Shown piece after piece: positions 1 through 10,812 of a DNA stretch of 64,000 nucleotides. The translations under genes and the position numbers were made by a program. The DNA is from CAVVAL01 sp963742725. Lineage in GTDB: Bacteria > Actinomycetota > Actinomycetes > Mycobacteriales > Cryptosporangiaceae. The stretch is from NCBI GenBank assembly GCA_963742725.1, contig CAVUMX010000004.1, forward strand, positions 186,001 through 250,000, given 5' to 3'. Numbering within the stretch: the stretch's first letter is position 1; each line of letters begins with the position of its first letter. The notes below the pieces were generated by a model. It made no database searches. It was not told the origin of the DNA and saw nothing but the letters and a program-made list of their open reading frames with translations.

Positions 1-535
1 CCGGGTGGAGCGCTACGACCACAAGCTGATCCGAGTTGACGTCGAACTGTTCCACGAACGGAATCCCAGGCAGTCGGCCGCATGTCAGCGGGTGGAACTC
101 ACCTGCAAGTCACGCGGGCCGGTCATCCGTAGCGAGGCGTGCGCGAAGGACTTCTACAGCGCGCTCGACACCGCCATCGCGAAGCTCGAGACGCGGCTGC
201 GTCGGTCTGCCGACCGGCGGCGCGTCCACCACGGACGGCACACGCCGATCTCCGTCGCCGCGGCGACCGCGGCGGCCAGCGCGGCGCAGCTGTCCGCGAA
301 CGGATCTGGGGCTCCGGTCTCGGTGCTCGACGAGATCGAGGAGGAGAACCTTCCGGGCCGGATCGTCCGGGAGAAGGAGCACAGCGCCAAGCCGATGACC
401 ATCGACCAGGCACTGTTCGAAATGGAACTTGTAGGCCACGACTTCTTCCTGTTCAGCGACGTGGACAACGGCCGTCCGAGCGTGGTGTACCGCCGGAAGG
501 GCTACGACTACGGCGTGATCAGCCTCGGCGCCTGA
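1..535 (+). CDS. hpf: Ribosome hibernation-promoting factor, long form (5' end outside window)
   Basis: This is the 3' part of a long-form hibernation factor; the reading frame is open to the window edge, so the start and most of the N-terminal S30AE domain are missing. Long HPF binds 30S subunits and dimerises 70S ribosomes into inactive 100S particles. What is visible is a variable Ala-rich linker and the conserved C-terminal dimerisation domain, with PMTIDQALFEMELVGHDFF followed by an FLF...VVYRRKGYDYGVI ending, typical of the family. The gene lies just upstream of secA, the same neighbourhood as mycobacterial Rv3241c-secA1, although two reverse-strand acetyltransferases sit between them here. 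Confidence 0.93.
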   Translation, partial: RVERYDHKLIRVDVELFHERNPRQSAACQRVELTCKSRGPVIRSEACAKDFYSALDTAIAKLETRLRRSADRRRVHHGRHTPISVAAATAAASAAQLSANGSGAPVSVLDEIEEENLPGRIVREKEHSAKPMTIDQALFEMELVGHDFFLFSDVDNGRPSVVYRRKGYDYGVISLGA

Positions 536-554
536 CCGTCCGAGGCAGCAGACA

Positions 555-585
555 AGCGGCGCGCAGGCCATACCTGCGCGCCGCT
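555..585. terminator. Hairpin terminator after hpf
   Basis: A 13-bp perfect stem (agcggcgcgcagg and its complement) with a 5-nt loop lies 20 nt after the hpf stop and before the convergent GNAT stop. There is no T-tract, as is common in high-GC actinomycetes. It could serve both converging transcripts. Confidence 0.6.
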
Positions 586-615
586 GCACGTCTGCTGGCG
601 GTCCGCGCCCCCGGC

Positions 616-1185
616 TCAGGCGAGGTCGGAGGGCAGGAGCGAGGCGACCCAGGCGTCGCGGCGTTCGCCCCGCTGGAGCAGCCGGGCGCGTTGCGCGCCT
701 TCGCTGACGAATCCGACCTTCTCGGCGACGCGCCGCGACGCCTCGTTCCCGGCGAACGCGTACCACTCGATGCGGGCGAGCCCGAGCGTGTCGAAGCCCC
801 AGCGGCACGCCAGCCGGAGTGCGGCCGCCGTCCAGCCCCGCCCGCGGGCCCACGGCGCGCAGTGGAAGCCGACATTGGCGCGGCCAGGGTCGTTGCGGGA
901 GATCCGCAGATCCATGGATCCGGCGTAGGTGTCGTCCTCCGCGCCGCTGAACGCCCAGATCGCCCCCGCGCCCGTGGCCCACTGCCGCGGCGCGAACTCG
1001 CAGATGAAGAACTCGGCGTCCTCCGGCCGGTACGGCGACGGAACGCCGGTCCACCGCATGGTGAGCGGGTCCGAGCAGGCGGCGACTACGGCGTCGAGGT
1101 CAGCGGCGGTGTACCCGCGCAGCCGGACGACGCCGTCCGTGAGGACCGGCTGCGGCCCGGGACGCTCGGTTCCGGACGGTGTCAT
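616..1185 (-). CDS. GNAT family N-acetyltransferase (RimJ/RimL-like)
   Basis: A 189-residue acetyltransferase of the RimJ/RimL type, which transfers acetyl from acetyl-CoA to an amine; the substrate is unknown. Visible family signs are the N-terminal VRLRGYTAADLDAVV strand-helix, the acetyl-CoA loop region around APWARGRGWTAAALRL and the C-terminal GNEASRRVAEKVGF segment. Its start overlaps the stop of the upstream GNAT gene by 4 nt, so the two are probably co-translated. The two proteins resemble each other throughout, suggesting tandem duplication. Confidence 0.88.
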   Translation of the reverse strand: MTPSGTERPGPQPVLTDGVVRLRGYTAADLDAVVAACSDPLTMRWTGVPSPYRPEDAEFFICEFAPRQWATGAGAIWAFSGAEDDTYAGSMDLRISRNDPGRANVGFHCAPWARGRGWTAAALRLACRWGFDTLGLARIEWYAFAGNEASRRVAEKVGFVSEGAQRARLLQRGERRDAWVASLLPSDLA

Positions 1186-1727
1186 CGCAGGTCACCGGGG
1201 AGGAGTGCGCCGATCCAACCGTCCACGCGGCTGCCGTCCCGGGTCTTGAGCCTGCCGCGCAGGACGCCTTCGAACGTGAAACCGGCCTTCTCGGCCACCC
1301 GCCGGGACGCCACGTTGCCAGCCTGCGCCATCCACTCCAGCCGTTCGACACCCACCTCGGCGAACGCCCACCGGGCCACCACCTGGACGGCCTGCGTCGT
1401 GATGCCGTTGCCGCGCGCCGCCGGCTCGGTCCAGTAGCCGATCTCGGCCCGGCCGTCCGCCAGGTCCAGGTGGACCAGTCCGACGCTGGCCAGGAGCGCG
1501 TTGCTCACCGAGTCCACCACGGCGAAGGAACTCCCCGTGCCCGCGCGCCAGCCGTCCACCGAGTTGTGCCGCACGTAGGTCTCGGCATGCGCGCGGAGGT
1601 ACGGAACCGGTACTGTCGTCCAGCGCTGGATGTCCGGATCCTGGCAACATGCGTAGACCGCGTCGATATCCCCCTCGGTGTACGGGCGCAGGTGCAGCCG
1701 TCCGGCGGTGATCTCGGTGGGCTCCAT
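1182..1727 (-). CDS. GNAT family N-acetyltransferase, paralogue of the next gene
   Basis: A 181-residue RimJ/RimL-type acetyltransferase and first gene of a reverse-strand pair. It shares with its downstream neighbour the LHLRPYTEGDIDAVY start, the PAARGNGITTQAVQV CoA-binding segment and the GNVASRRVAEKAGFTFEG end. The ATG start is followed at once by the conserved N-terminal strand. It is transcribed divergently from secA, with about 160 nt between the two starts. The target of acetylation cannot be told from sequence. Confidence 0.88.
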   Translation of the reverse strand: MEPTEITAGRLHLRPYTEGDIDAVYACCQDPDIQRWTTVPVPYLRAHAETYVRHNSVDGWRAGTGSSFAVVDSVSNALLASVGLVHLDLADGRAEIGYWTEPAARGNGITTQAVQVVARWAFAEVGVERLEWMAQAGNVASRRVAEKAGFTFEGVLRGRLKTRDGSRVDGWIGALLPGDLR

Positions 1728-1887
1728 CCCCGAATCCTGCCTGATCCCGGGGCAGTTCTCGTCCGGATTAATCCTGCGTGCCGGAACCCTCGGGTGCCGG
1801 AAGCGTTAACTATTGAGTGCCGTCGTCGGCTGTACGCCCGGCCGAATACCATGGCGTACGAGACGTCCTAGGGAGCTGACCGAATCC

Positions 1888-4686
<2,799 letters not shown>

Positions 4687-4698
4687 TCACGCGAGCCT

Positions 4699-4732
4699 GC
4701 GGGCCGCCCGGGGACATCCCCGGGCGGCCCGC
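4699..4732 (+). terminator. Hairpin terminator after secA
   Basis: A 15-bp perfect G/C stem with loop ACAT lies 12 nt after the secA stop. There is no T-run. It separates secA from the convergent Rv3235-family gene. Confidence 0.7.
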
Positions 4733-4809
4733 ACTTGCGTTGGCCTGCGGTGCGGCCGGCGGCGGCTTGCGCCGGCGGTGTCGCTCCGGCCTTGCCCGTC
4801 CTCGATGGG

Positions 4810-5403
4810 TCAGAGCATGCGGAGCAGCGTGCAGCGCCAGCGGCCGTCGGCGCCTTCGAGCCGGAGCGCCACAGCGCGGACGCGCGTCTCCTGGAAGACG
4901 ACGGCGGTGATCTCGGCGACGCCGTCCGCCGGCTCGCTCACCCGGACGGATCTCAGCGCCGGCGGTGGGGACTGCCGCAACGTGCGGACCCGGTCGGTGC
5001 GGTACATCCACGCGGTCAGTTCCTCGTAGACCGTCTCGTTCGTCCACGGCAGGAGCTGTTGGAGCGGCCGGCGCCGCGCGATCACCTCCAGCACGGCCTT
5101 GACGAGCCGGCGGCCGTGCTCGCGCGGGTCGGGGAGTTCGTCGCGAGGCGTGGGTTGGGGTCCGAACAGCGGATCGTGCTCGTCGTCGTCGAGGTACCGC
5201 TCGGCTAACCGGAGGCTCGCGCGTTCAGGCCCGAACGGCAGTTCGTCCGGCCGGGCCATCCCCCGGACCACCCGAAGCCGTGGCGCCTCGTCCGATCCTG
5301 ACGCCGTGGCCTCGTCGTCGTACGGCGGTTCCAGCGGCGGCGCGGCGCGGACGCGTGCCCGCACATCGAGCTCGGTATCGGCGGAACGCAGCGGGGCGGT
5401 CAT
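4810..5403 (-). CDS. Rv3235 family protein
   Basis: A 197-residue conserved actinobacterial protein of unknown function. The N-terminal half is acidic and Pro-rich. The conserved C-terminal half contains GRRLVKAVLEVIARRRPL, a WTNETVYEEL segment and the ending VALRLEGADGRWRCTLL, which I recognise as the Rv3235 family. In mycobacteria this family also lies near secA1. The ATG at 5403 follows the LysM stop by one nucleotide (TGACATG), so the two genes form a coupled pair. No catalytic motif is visible. Confidence 0.8.
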   Translation of the reverse strand: MTAPLRSADTELDVRARVRAAPPLEPPYDDEATASGSDEAPRLRVVRGMARPDELPFGPERASLRLAERYLDDDEHDPLFGPQPTPRDELPDPREHGRRLVKAVLEVIARRRPLQQLLPWTNETVYEELTAWMYRTDRVRTLRQSPPPALRSVRVSEPADGVAEITAVVFQETRVRAVALRLEGADGRWRCTLLRML

Positions 5404-5404
5404 G

Positions 5405-6462
5405 TCAGCTCCTGCGGGTGGATGCCGGGTCCGGGGGCGGCGTGAGGCGTTGCCCGGGCTTGATCTGGTCGGGGTTGTCGCCGACGACGTGACGGTTCGC
5501 CGCCCACCACCGGGGCCATGCGCGAGCGATCTGGGCGTCGGTCGCATGGGCACCGAGATGCCTGGCCGCGATCGACCAGAGCGAGTCGCCACGCTTGACG
5601 ACAACCTCGCGTGGCGCCGTACCGGGCGACTCGCGACCGGTACGAGCCCGTTCGTCGTCGGTACCTCGTGCGGTGCTGGCCGGTGGTGCGATGCCAGCCG
5701 GTGCAGTGCTGACCGGTGGTGCGGTGCTGGCAGACGGTGCAGTGCTGACCGGTGGTGCGGTGCTGGCCGGTGCGTGCTGGCCGGTGCCGTGCTGACTGGT
5801 GGTGCGGTGCTGGCAGACGGTGCCGTGCTGGCCGGCGGTGTGGCGCGAGCAGGTGGAGCTGTTCGTGCTGGTGGTGTGGTGTGAGCTGGTTGTCGCGGCG
5901 TGGCGGGCTGAGCCGCATTGGCCGGGCGCGTGGACGTGGCCGATGGGACCGGCGGCGCGGAGGGCGTGGCCTTGGGCAAGGTCTGCGCCGGCGGTCGGGC
6001 CGATGCCGGTGCGTTCGTCGTCGGCCAGTCGAGATCGAGCGTGGCGATCGTGGTCGGCGCTTGGGGCGGCGCCGACGGTGTGGTCGCCGCTGAGGCCGTG
6101 CCAGCGCCGACCCCAGCCGTGAGTGTGATGCCAAGCGCCGTGGCGACCAGCCGGCGGACTGCGGCTGGCATCAACACCGCACTGACCACTGTGGCCAGTT
6201 GACCGACGCGCCCTGGTATCGCCGCCGCGCCGACAACCCCGATGACCAGCACGAGCCAAGCCAGCGTGAACCAGGTGAGCAATGCCACTACAGTGAGCGC
6301 CACGGATTCGACGCCCAGCGCATCTACTGTGGACTGTGGATGGCTGGCCGTCTCCCGGAGAGTCGTCGCTACCTGGCCGGGCGGAGCGGCGACAGTCAGC
6401 ACCGCCCCGGATCCGGCAGCGACGGCGAGGAGCCCGCACCTGCGCATGAGACAAGTCAGCAT
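5405..6462 (-). pseudogene. LysM-domain membrane protein, frameshifted within its repeat linker
   Basis: Two overlapping frames together encode one protein. The 5' part, from ATG at 6462, has an N-terminal hydrophobic segment, two or three further membrane segments up to about residue 120, then a Pro/Thr/Ser/Ala linker. The 3' part, in another frame, continues the same linker (STAPPVSTAPSAST-type repeats) and ends in a clear LysM domain (VKRGDSLWSIAARHLG ... QIKPGQRLTPP) ending at 5405. The break lies in the repeat around 5770-5790, where the forward-strand text reads ggtgcgtgctgg but neighbouring units read ggtgccgtgctgg: one base is missing. It could be a true mutation, repeat slippage or a sequencing error. 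Intact homologues are membrane-anchored LysM proteins next to Rv3235-family genes. Confidence 0.75.
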
Positions 6463-6567
6463 CGTTTCGAGACCTCCGTTTGGGTCTCGTTGAGACTACA
6501 CGTTTAAGATCGTTTGCAACATGGTGACGCCGTTTACTTCTGCTTGCTCGGCACTTCGGGAGGTTTG

Positions 6568-7194
6568 ATGGATGCGTCGGGGCGCGGGCCCGTGCGTCCA
6601 GGGTGGGAGCAGCTCGCTCATGGCCGTCCGGCGACGGCTGGCCGGTGGGAGCACCTCTTCGCCGACCTGGAGGGGTTGGTCGAACGCGAGGATCGCGCCG
6701 AGTTCGACGCTGAGATGGCAGATCGGGTCCGGGTCGAATCGGGTCGGATCCGCCTGGTCGACCGATTTCGTGCCGCCGTGGGTCACCGCGTGACGCTCGG
6801 CTTGCTGGCTCAGCACATGGCAACAGGCGTAGTGCGGGATGTGGGGCCAGACTGGCTGTTGCTGGCGGAGTCCCAGGCTCGGGAGGTGCTGGTGCCGCTA
6901 TCTGCGGTGGGCACGGTCCGTGGGCTCGGCGACCTGTCGGCGGTGCCCGGAAGTGAGGGGCGGGTGCTGGCCAAGCTCGATCTCCGCTACGCGCTGCGAC
7001 GTCTCGCTCGTGACCGGGTGGCGCTCACCGCGATCCTTGCGACCGGCGCCGCCGTGCACGGGACCTGTGACCGGGTCGGCGCGGACTTCGTCGAGATCGC
7101 CGAACACGCGGCGGGTGAACCGCGCCGACCGCGCGCGGTCCGGGAAGTGACGGCGGTGCCGATCGGGGCGCTTGTCCTGATGAGGCCGTCATGA
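6568..7194 (+). CDS. Conserved actinobacterial hypothetical protein
   Basis: A 208-residue soluble protein I cannot assign to a named function. The ATG at 6568 is preceded by GGGAGG; an upstream in-frame ATG at 6514 would add 18 unconserved residues. The N-terminal part is acidic and helical (WEHLFADLEGLVEREDRAEF). The middle has a strand-rich stretch (VTLGLLAQHMATGVVRDVGPDWLLL) and a later one (VHGTCDRVGADFVEIAEH) that look like two small beta-barrel, Sm-like repeats; that is inference from pattern only. It diverges from the LysM gene and converges with the HTH gene. Confidence 0.7.
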   Translation: MDASGRGPVRPGWEQLAHGRPATAGRWEHLFADLEGLVEREDRAEFDAEMADRVRVESGRIRLVDRFRAAVGHRVTLGLLAQHMATGVVRDVGPDWLLLAESQAREVLVPLSAVGTVRGLGDLSAVPGSEGRVLAKLDLRYALRRLARDRVALTAILATGAAVHGTCDRVGADFVEIAEHAAGEPRRPRAVREVTAVPIGALVLMRPS

Positions 7195-7208
7195 CGGCGG
7201 GTCGTGAC

Positions 7209-7454
7209 CTACGCCCCGTCGTCGTCGACGAGATCGCTCCGGTCGAGTGGGTGGGACTGCACGAACTCCCTCGTCTCGTCGTACATGCGGGTGATGAAGG
7301 TTTCGAGCTCGGAGATCTCCACGCGCCACTGGCCTCGACCGCCGATCTTGATCGCCGGCAGATCGCCGGAGCGAACCAACGCGTAGGTCTGGGAGCCGGA
7401 GATGTTCAACACCTCGGATACGTCGCTGAGCTGGAGGAAGCGCTTTGGGGTCAT
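7209..7454 (-). CDS. Small helix-turn-helix DNA-binding protein (MerR/excisionase-like, BldC-type)
   Basis: An 81-residue protein, almost entirely a winged HTH of the MerR/excisionase class. RFLQLSDVSEVLNISGSQTYALVRSG forms the HTH, followed by the wing LPAIKIGGRGQWRVEISELETFI and an acidic tail. Single-domain proteins of this kind in actinomycetes include BldC, which binds DNA cooperatively. It diverges from the SAF-domain gene across about 210 nt, so it may regulate the Tad-like genes; that is inference. Confidence 0.85.
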   Translation of the reverse strand: MTPKRFLQLSDVSEVLNISGSQTYALVRSGDLPAIKIGGRGQWRVEISELETFITRMYDETREFVQSHPLDRSDLVDDDGA

Positions 7455-7665
7455 CGCCGCACCTTCCCGCCGACACGCTGGATCGCCATGGAAAACTAAT
7501 ACCTCCTAACGAACGTAAAAACAAGCAATGCGTCGCTGCCTGCATGAATGTGCAGTGCGACCCGCGCGGGAAGCCGGCTGTGGATAACTTTCTCGGCCAC
7601 TCCGCCAACTACGGCACGATTGGCACCTGCCCCCAACCAGGTGCGTGGAGGAAGGACCACTTTTG

Positions 7666-8412
7666 ATGACCGCACCGCCGTCCCCACCCGCGAACCGGCA
7701 TCGGCTCCCGTCCTGGCTCGACCTACGGCTCGTGCTCGGCGTCCTGCTCGTGCTCGTATCTGTGCTGGTAGGCGCCAGGATCGTCGCGGCCGCCAACGAC
7801 TCCGTCCGGGTCTGGGCGCTCACGTCCGACCTCGCGGCCGGGGCCGAGTTGACGCGGGGCGACCTGCGTCCGGTCCGTGTCCGGCTGTTCGACAACGCCG
7901 ACCAGTACATCGCCACCGGCAGCTCGCCGGCCGGGCAGACCGTGACCCGCGATCTCGGAGCCGGTGAGCTGCTTCCGAAGGATGCGCTCCGTCCTGCCCC
8001 GTGCGGCAGCCTGGTGAGTATTCCGGTCGCTGTGCAGCACCTGCCGGACCGTGTGAGGCGGGGCCAGCTCATCGACGTCTTCGCGACGGACAAGGCTGGT
8101 CAGGGCGGCAGTACCCAGCAGGTTCTCAAGGGCGTGACCGTCCAGTCGGCCAGCAGGCCGAAGGGCGGGCTCGTCGGCGGCGGCGCGCAGTGGGCGCTCA
8201 CGGTCAGGGTGCCGTCCGCTGAGGTCGGAGCCGTCGTCAAGGCGATCCGTACGGCCGACATCGACGTGGTCGTGAGCGATAGCGCGGCGGCGGCCGCCGA
8301 TGTCTGCGGCGACCCGTCCGGCGATGCCTCCCCGAGCCCGTCGGCGAGCCCGACCAAGTCGGGCGGCGGTGGGGGCAGTGCCCCAGCTGCCGAGGCTGAG
8401 AGCACGCGGTGA
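7666..8412 (+). CDS. SAF-domain protein, CpaB-like Flp pilus assembly protein
   Basis: A 248-residue membrane-anchored protein. One membrane segment (about residues 22-42, LVLGVLLVLVSVLVGARIV) is followed by a SAF domain (about 50-112, with WALTSDLAAGAELTRGDL and LGAGELLPKDAL) and a C-terminal domain like that of CpaB/RcpC. The Pro/Ser/Gly-rich tail looks disordered. CpaB proteins act in the periplasmic part of the Tad pilus machine. ATG 7666 was chosen because GGAGGAAGG lies upstream; a GTG at 7645 overlaps that site. Its stop overlaps the start of the CpaE-like gene (GTGA). Confidence 0.82.
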   Translation: MTAPPSPPANRHRLPSWLDLRLVLGVLLVLVSVLVGARIVAAANDSVRVWALTSDLAAGAELTRGDLRPVRVRLFDNADQYIATGSSPAGQTVTRDLGAGELLPKDALRPAPCGSLVSIPVAVQHLPDRVRRGQLIDVFATDKAGQGGSTQQVLKGVTVQSASRPKGGLVGGGAQWALTVRVPSAEVGAVVKAIRTADIDVVVSDSAAAAADVCGDPSGDASPSPSASPTKSGGGGGSAPAAEAESTR

Positions 8413-9689
8413 GCCTGCCGGTTCTGACCGCCGTCACGAACGCCACGTGGGAGGCGGACCTGGTCGCCGCGCTCGACGGCAGCACCCACGGTGTGACGAT
8501 CGTGCGGCGGTGCGTGGACGTGGCCGATCTGCTGGCCGCAGCGGCGTCCGGTACGGCGAAAGCGGCCGTTCTCTCGGCTGATCTTCGCCGTCTCGACCGG
8601 GACGTCCTGAGCCGGTTGCAGACGGCGGGCGTGGCGGTGGTCGGCCTGGTGGAGCCCGGCGACGAGGACGCCGACCGGCGCCTGCGCCAGCTCGGACTGA
8701 TCCATGTCCTCCCGGCGGACGCGGAACCAGGCCAGATCACCGAGGCGATCGTCGTGGCGGCGGCCGAGGCTGGCTCCGGCGAACGCCAGGCGCTGTCGGA
8801 TCCCCGTGCCGCGCTGCCACGGCTGGCGGGTGAGCTGCCCGAGCCGCAGCACCGGCCCGGGTCAGGATCCGTCGTCGCGGTGTGGGGCCCGACGGGTGCG
8901 CCAGGGCGGACCACGGTCGCTGTCGGTATCGCGGACGAGGCAGCGCGGCTCGGCGTCCCGACGTTGCTGATCGACGCCGATCCGTACGGCGGCGTGATCG
9001 CCCAGGTCCTCGGTCTGCTCGACGAGGCGCCAGGGCTGGCGGCGGCCGCGCGGTTGGACAACCAGGGCACGCTGGACGTACCGGCGCTGGCCGGGCTCGC
9101 CCGTGGGATCACGCCGCACCTGCGCGTCCTCACCGGCATCACCAGGGCCGACCGCTGGACCGAACTCCGGCCGGACTCCGTCCGCAGCGTGCTGGAACGG
9201 GCGCGCTCCCTCGCCGTGCTGACCGTCGTCGACTGCGGTTTCTGCCTGGAACAGGACGAGGAGCTCGCATACGACACGATGGCGCCGCGCCGCAACGGTG
9301 CCACGCTCGCCGTCCTGGATACCGCCGACACGGTCCTCGCCATCGGCGCGGCGGATCCGATCGGTGTGCAGCGGCTGGTCCGGGGCCTCGCGGAGCTGGG
9401 CGAGGTCCTGCCGGACGTGACGCCGCGCGTCGTCGTGAACCGGCTCCGGTCCGGCGTGGTGCCCGGCGATCCCGCGCGTGAAGTGGCGGCGGCGATGCGC
9501 CGGTTCGCCGGCGTCAAGCAGGTCGAGCCGCTGCCGTACGACCAGGTCTCGCTTGACCGCGCGCTCGCCAGCGGACGGACGCTCGGCGAAGCCGTGCCGA
9601 GTTCCGCGCTGCGGCTCGCACTGGCGGAACTCGCCAGCGGCCTCGTTGGCGTGGCGCCACACCAGACCTGGCGCCTAGGCCGCAGCTAG
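8409..9689 (+). CDS. CpaE/Ssd-like pilus-associated ATPase
   Basis: A 426-residue protein of the MinD/ParA superfamily, CpaE/TadZ branch, probably positioning the Tad apparatus at the membrane; the mycobacterial relative is Ssd (Rv3660c). The N-terminal 130 residues form a degenerate receiver-like domain. The ATPase domain begins with a deviant P-loop, VWGPTGAPGRTTVAVGIADE (about 157-176), and has LLIDADPYGG as its second conserved motif. The usual P-loop Lys is Arg (GRT), so hydrolysis may be weak or absent. It is translationally coupled to the SAF gene; the remaining tad genes lie 12 kb away. Confidence 0.82.
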   Translation: MSLPVLTAVTNATWEADLVAALDGSTHGVTIVRRCVDVADLLAAAASGTAKAAVLSADLRRLDRDVLSRLQTAGVAVVGLVEPGDEDADRRLRQLGLIHVLPADAEPGQITEAIVVAAAEAGSGERQALSDPRAALPRLAGELPEPQHRPGSGSVVAVWGPTGAPGRTTVAVGIADEAARLGVPTLLIDADPYGGVIAQVLGLLDEAPGLAAAARLDNQGTLDVPALAGLARGITPHLRVLTGITRADRWTELRPDSVRSVLERARSLAVLTVVDCGFCLEQDEELAYDTMAPRRNGATLAVLDTADTVLAIGAADPIGVQRLVRGLAELGEVLPDVTPRVVVNRLRSGVVPGDPAREVAAAMRRFAGVKQVEPLPYDQVSLDRALASGRTLGEAVPSSALRLALAELASGLVGVAPHQTWRLGRS

Positions 9690-9705
9690 CTCGGCGCCAG
9701 GCGCG

Positions 9706-9933
9706 GTGGTGGGACGGACATGGCCGCCGCGGGTGGCGGGTGCGCGGCCCATGGCAGGACGGACGTGGCTGCGGCGGGTGGCGGGTGCGCGGCCGATGGC
9801 AGGACGGACGTGGCTGCGGCGGGTGGCGGGTGCGCGGCCGATGGCAGGACGGACGTGGCTGCGGCGGGTGGCGGGTGCGCGGCCGATGGCAGGCGGCCGG
9901 ACGTGGCTGCGGCGGGTGGCGGTGCGCGGTCCC
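9706..9933. repeat. 45-bp tandem repeat, about five copies
   Basis: Five head-to-tail units of exactly 45 bp start at 9706, 9751, 9796, 9841 and 9886. The middle three are almost identical and the outer two diverged. Each contains atggcaggacggacgtggct followed by gcggcgggtggcgggtgcgc. Because 45 is divisible by three, several frames on both strands stay open with a 15-residue period (for example RTWLRRVAGARPMAG forward). No conserved protein is recognisable and no ribosome site stands out. The 320-nt stretch between the CpaE-like gene and the HAD gene holds nothing else I can support. Confidence 0.85.
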
Positions 9934-10009
9934 GTGACGGGACGGGCGCGGTGGGCGACGGCCAAGGGGTCGCGGGCCGGGCGCTCGTAGCGGTCCTTAC
10001 GCTGGCCCT

Positions 10010-10666
10010 ATGACGAGCAACCCGCACGGCCTGCGCTGCCTCATCGTCGACTACGGCGGTGTCCTGACGAATCCCGTCCAGGAATCGTTCAGTGCGTGGG
10101 CGGCGGAGGACGGGCTGGACATGGCCGAGCTGCGGAGCGTCCTCGGGGCGATGCTCGGGGAGTCCGCGGACGGCAATCCTGTGCACGGCCTGGAGCGGGG
10201 CGAGCTGTCGGCGCTCGAGTTCGAGCGGCATCTCGCGGCGGCGCTGCGTAGTAAGGACGGGGCGGCGGTGCCGCCGGACGGGCTGCTCAGGCGGGCGTTC
10301 GCCGGTATGCGTCCGTCCGATGGAATGACTTCGGTTGTGCGCCGCGCGAAAGAGCGGGGGATCATCACGGGCCTGCTGTCGAATTCCTGGGGCCTCGACT
10401 ACGACCGCAACGGCTGGCACGAGCTGTTCGACGCCATCGTGATCTCCGGTGAGGTCGGCCTGCGCAAGCCCGAGCCGGCGATCTACCAGCTCGCGGCGGA
10501 GCGGCTCGGGCTGGCGCCCAACGAGTGCGTGTTCGTCGACGACCTGGCCGTGAACGTGCGTGGGGCCGCGGCCGTCGGCATGGTCGGCGTGCACCACACG
10601 GCGCTGGAGGCCACAGTGGCCGAGTTGGAGGCGCTGTTCGGCGTCCCACTGGCGGCACCGGCTTAG
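10010..10666 (+). CDS. HAD family hydrolase (subfamily IA)
   Basis: A 218-residue HAD phosphatase-like protein. Motif I is CLIVDYGGVLTNP near residues 10-22: the nucleophile Asp is present but the second Asp of the usual DxD is Gly, as in haloacid dehalogenase/epoxide hydrolase-N-type members. Motif II is the TGLLSNSWG region, motif III the Lys in GLRKPEPAIY, and motif IV FVDDLAVNVRGA. Loss of the second Asp argues against a classical phosphatase. The substrate is unknown. The start ATG immediately follows the tandem-repeat region. Confidence 0.87.
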   Translation: MTSNPHGLRCLIVDYGGVLTNPVQESFSAWAAEDGLDMAELRSVLGAMLGESADGNPVHGLERGELSALEFERHLAAALRSKDGAAVPPDGLLRRAFAGMRPSDGMTSVVRRAKERGIITGLLSNSWGLDYDRNGWHELFDAIVISGEVGLRKPEPAIYQLAAERLGLAPNECVFVDDLAVNVRGAAAVGMVGVHHTALEATVAELEALFGVPLAAPA

Positions 10667-10812
10667 GGCCTGCTGCACGTGTCCGCTGCCCTACTGCGGC
10701 CCGCCCAGACACCGACCGGACTGCAGAGCGTCACCGTCCGCGAAACCGCTGTTCGCGTGACACCATGGAGTGCGCGCCCGGTTCCCGCGGCGGCGAGAGG
10801 AGGTGGCGCGGC

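Noticed and set aside
9675..9965. A 96-residue reverse-strand repeat protein over the 45-bp repeat
   Set aside because: Open frames occur on both strands because the period is a multiple of three; no ribosome site or conserved flanking sequence supports any one of them.
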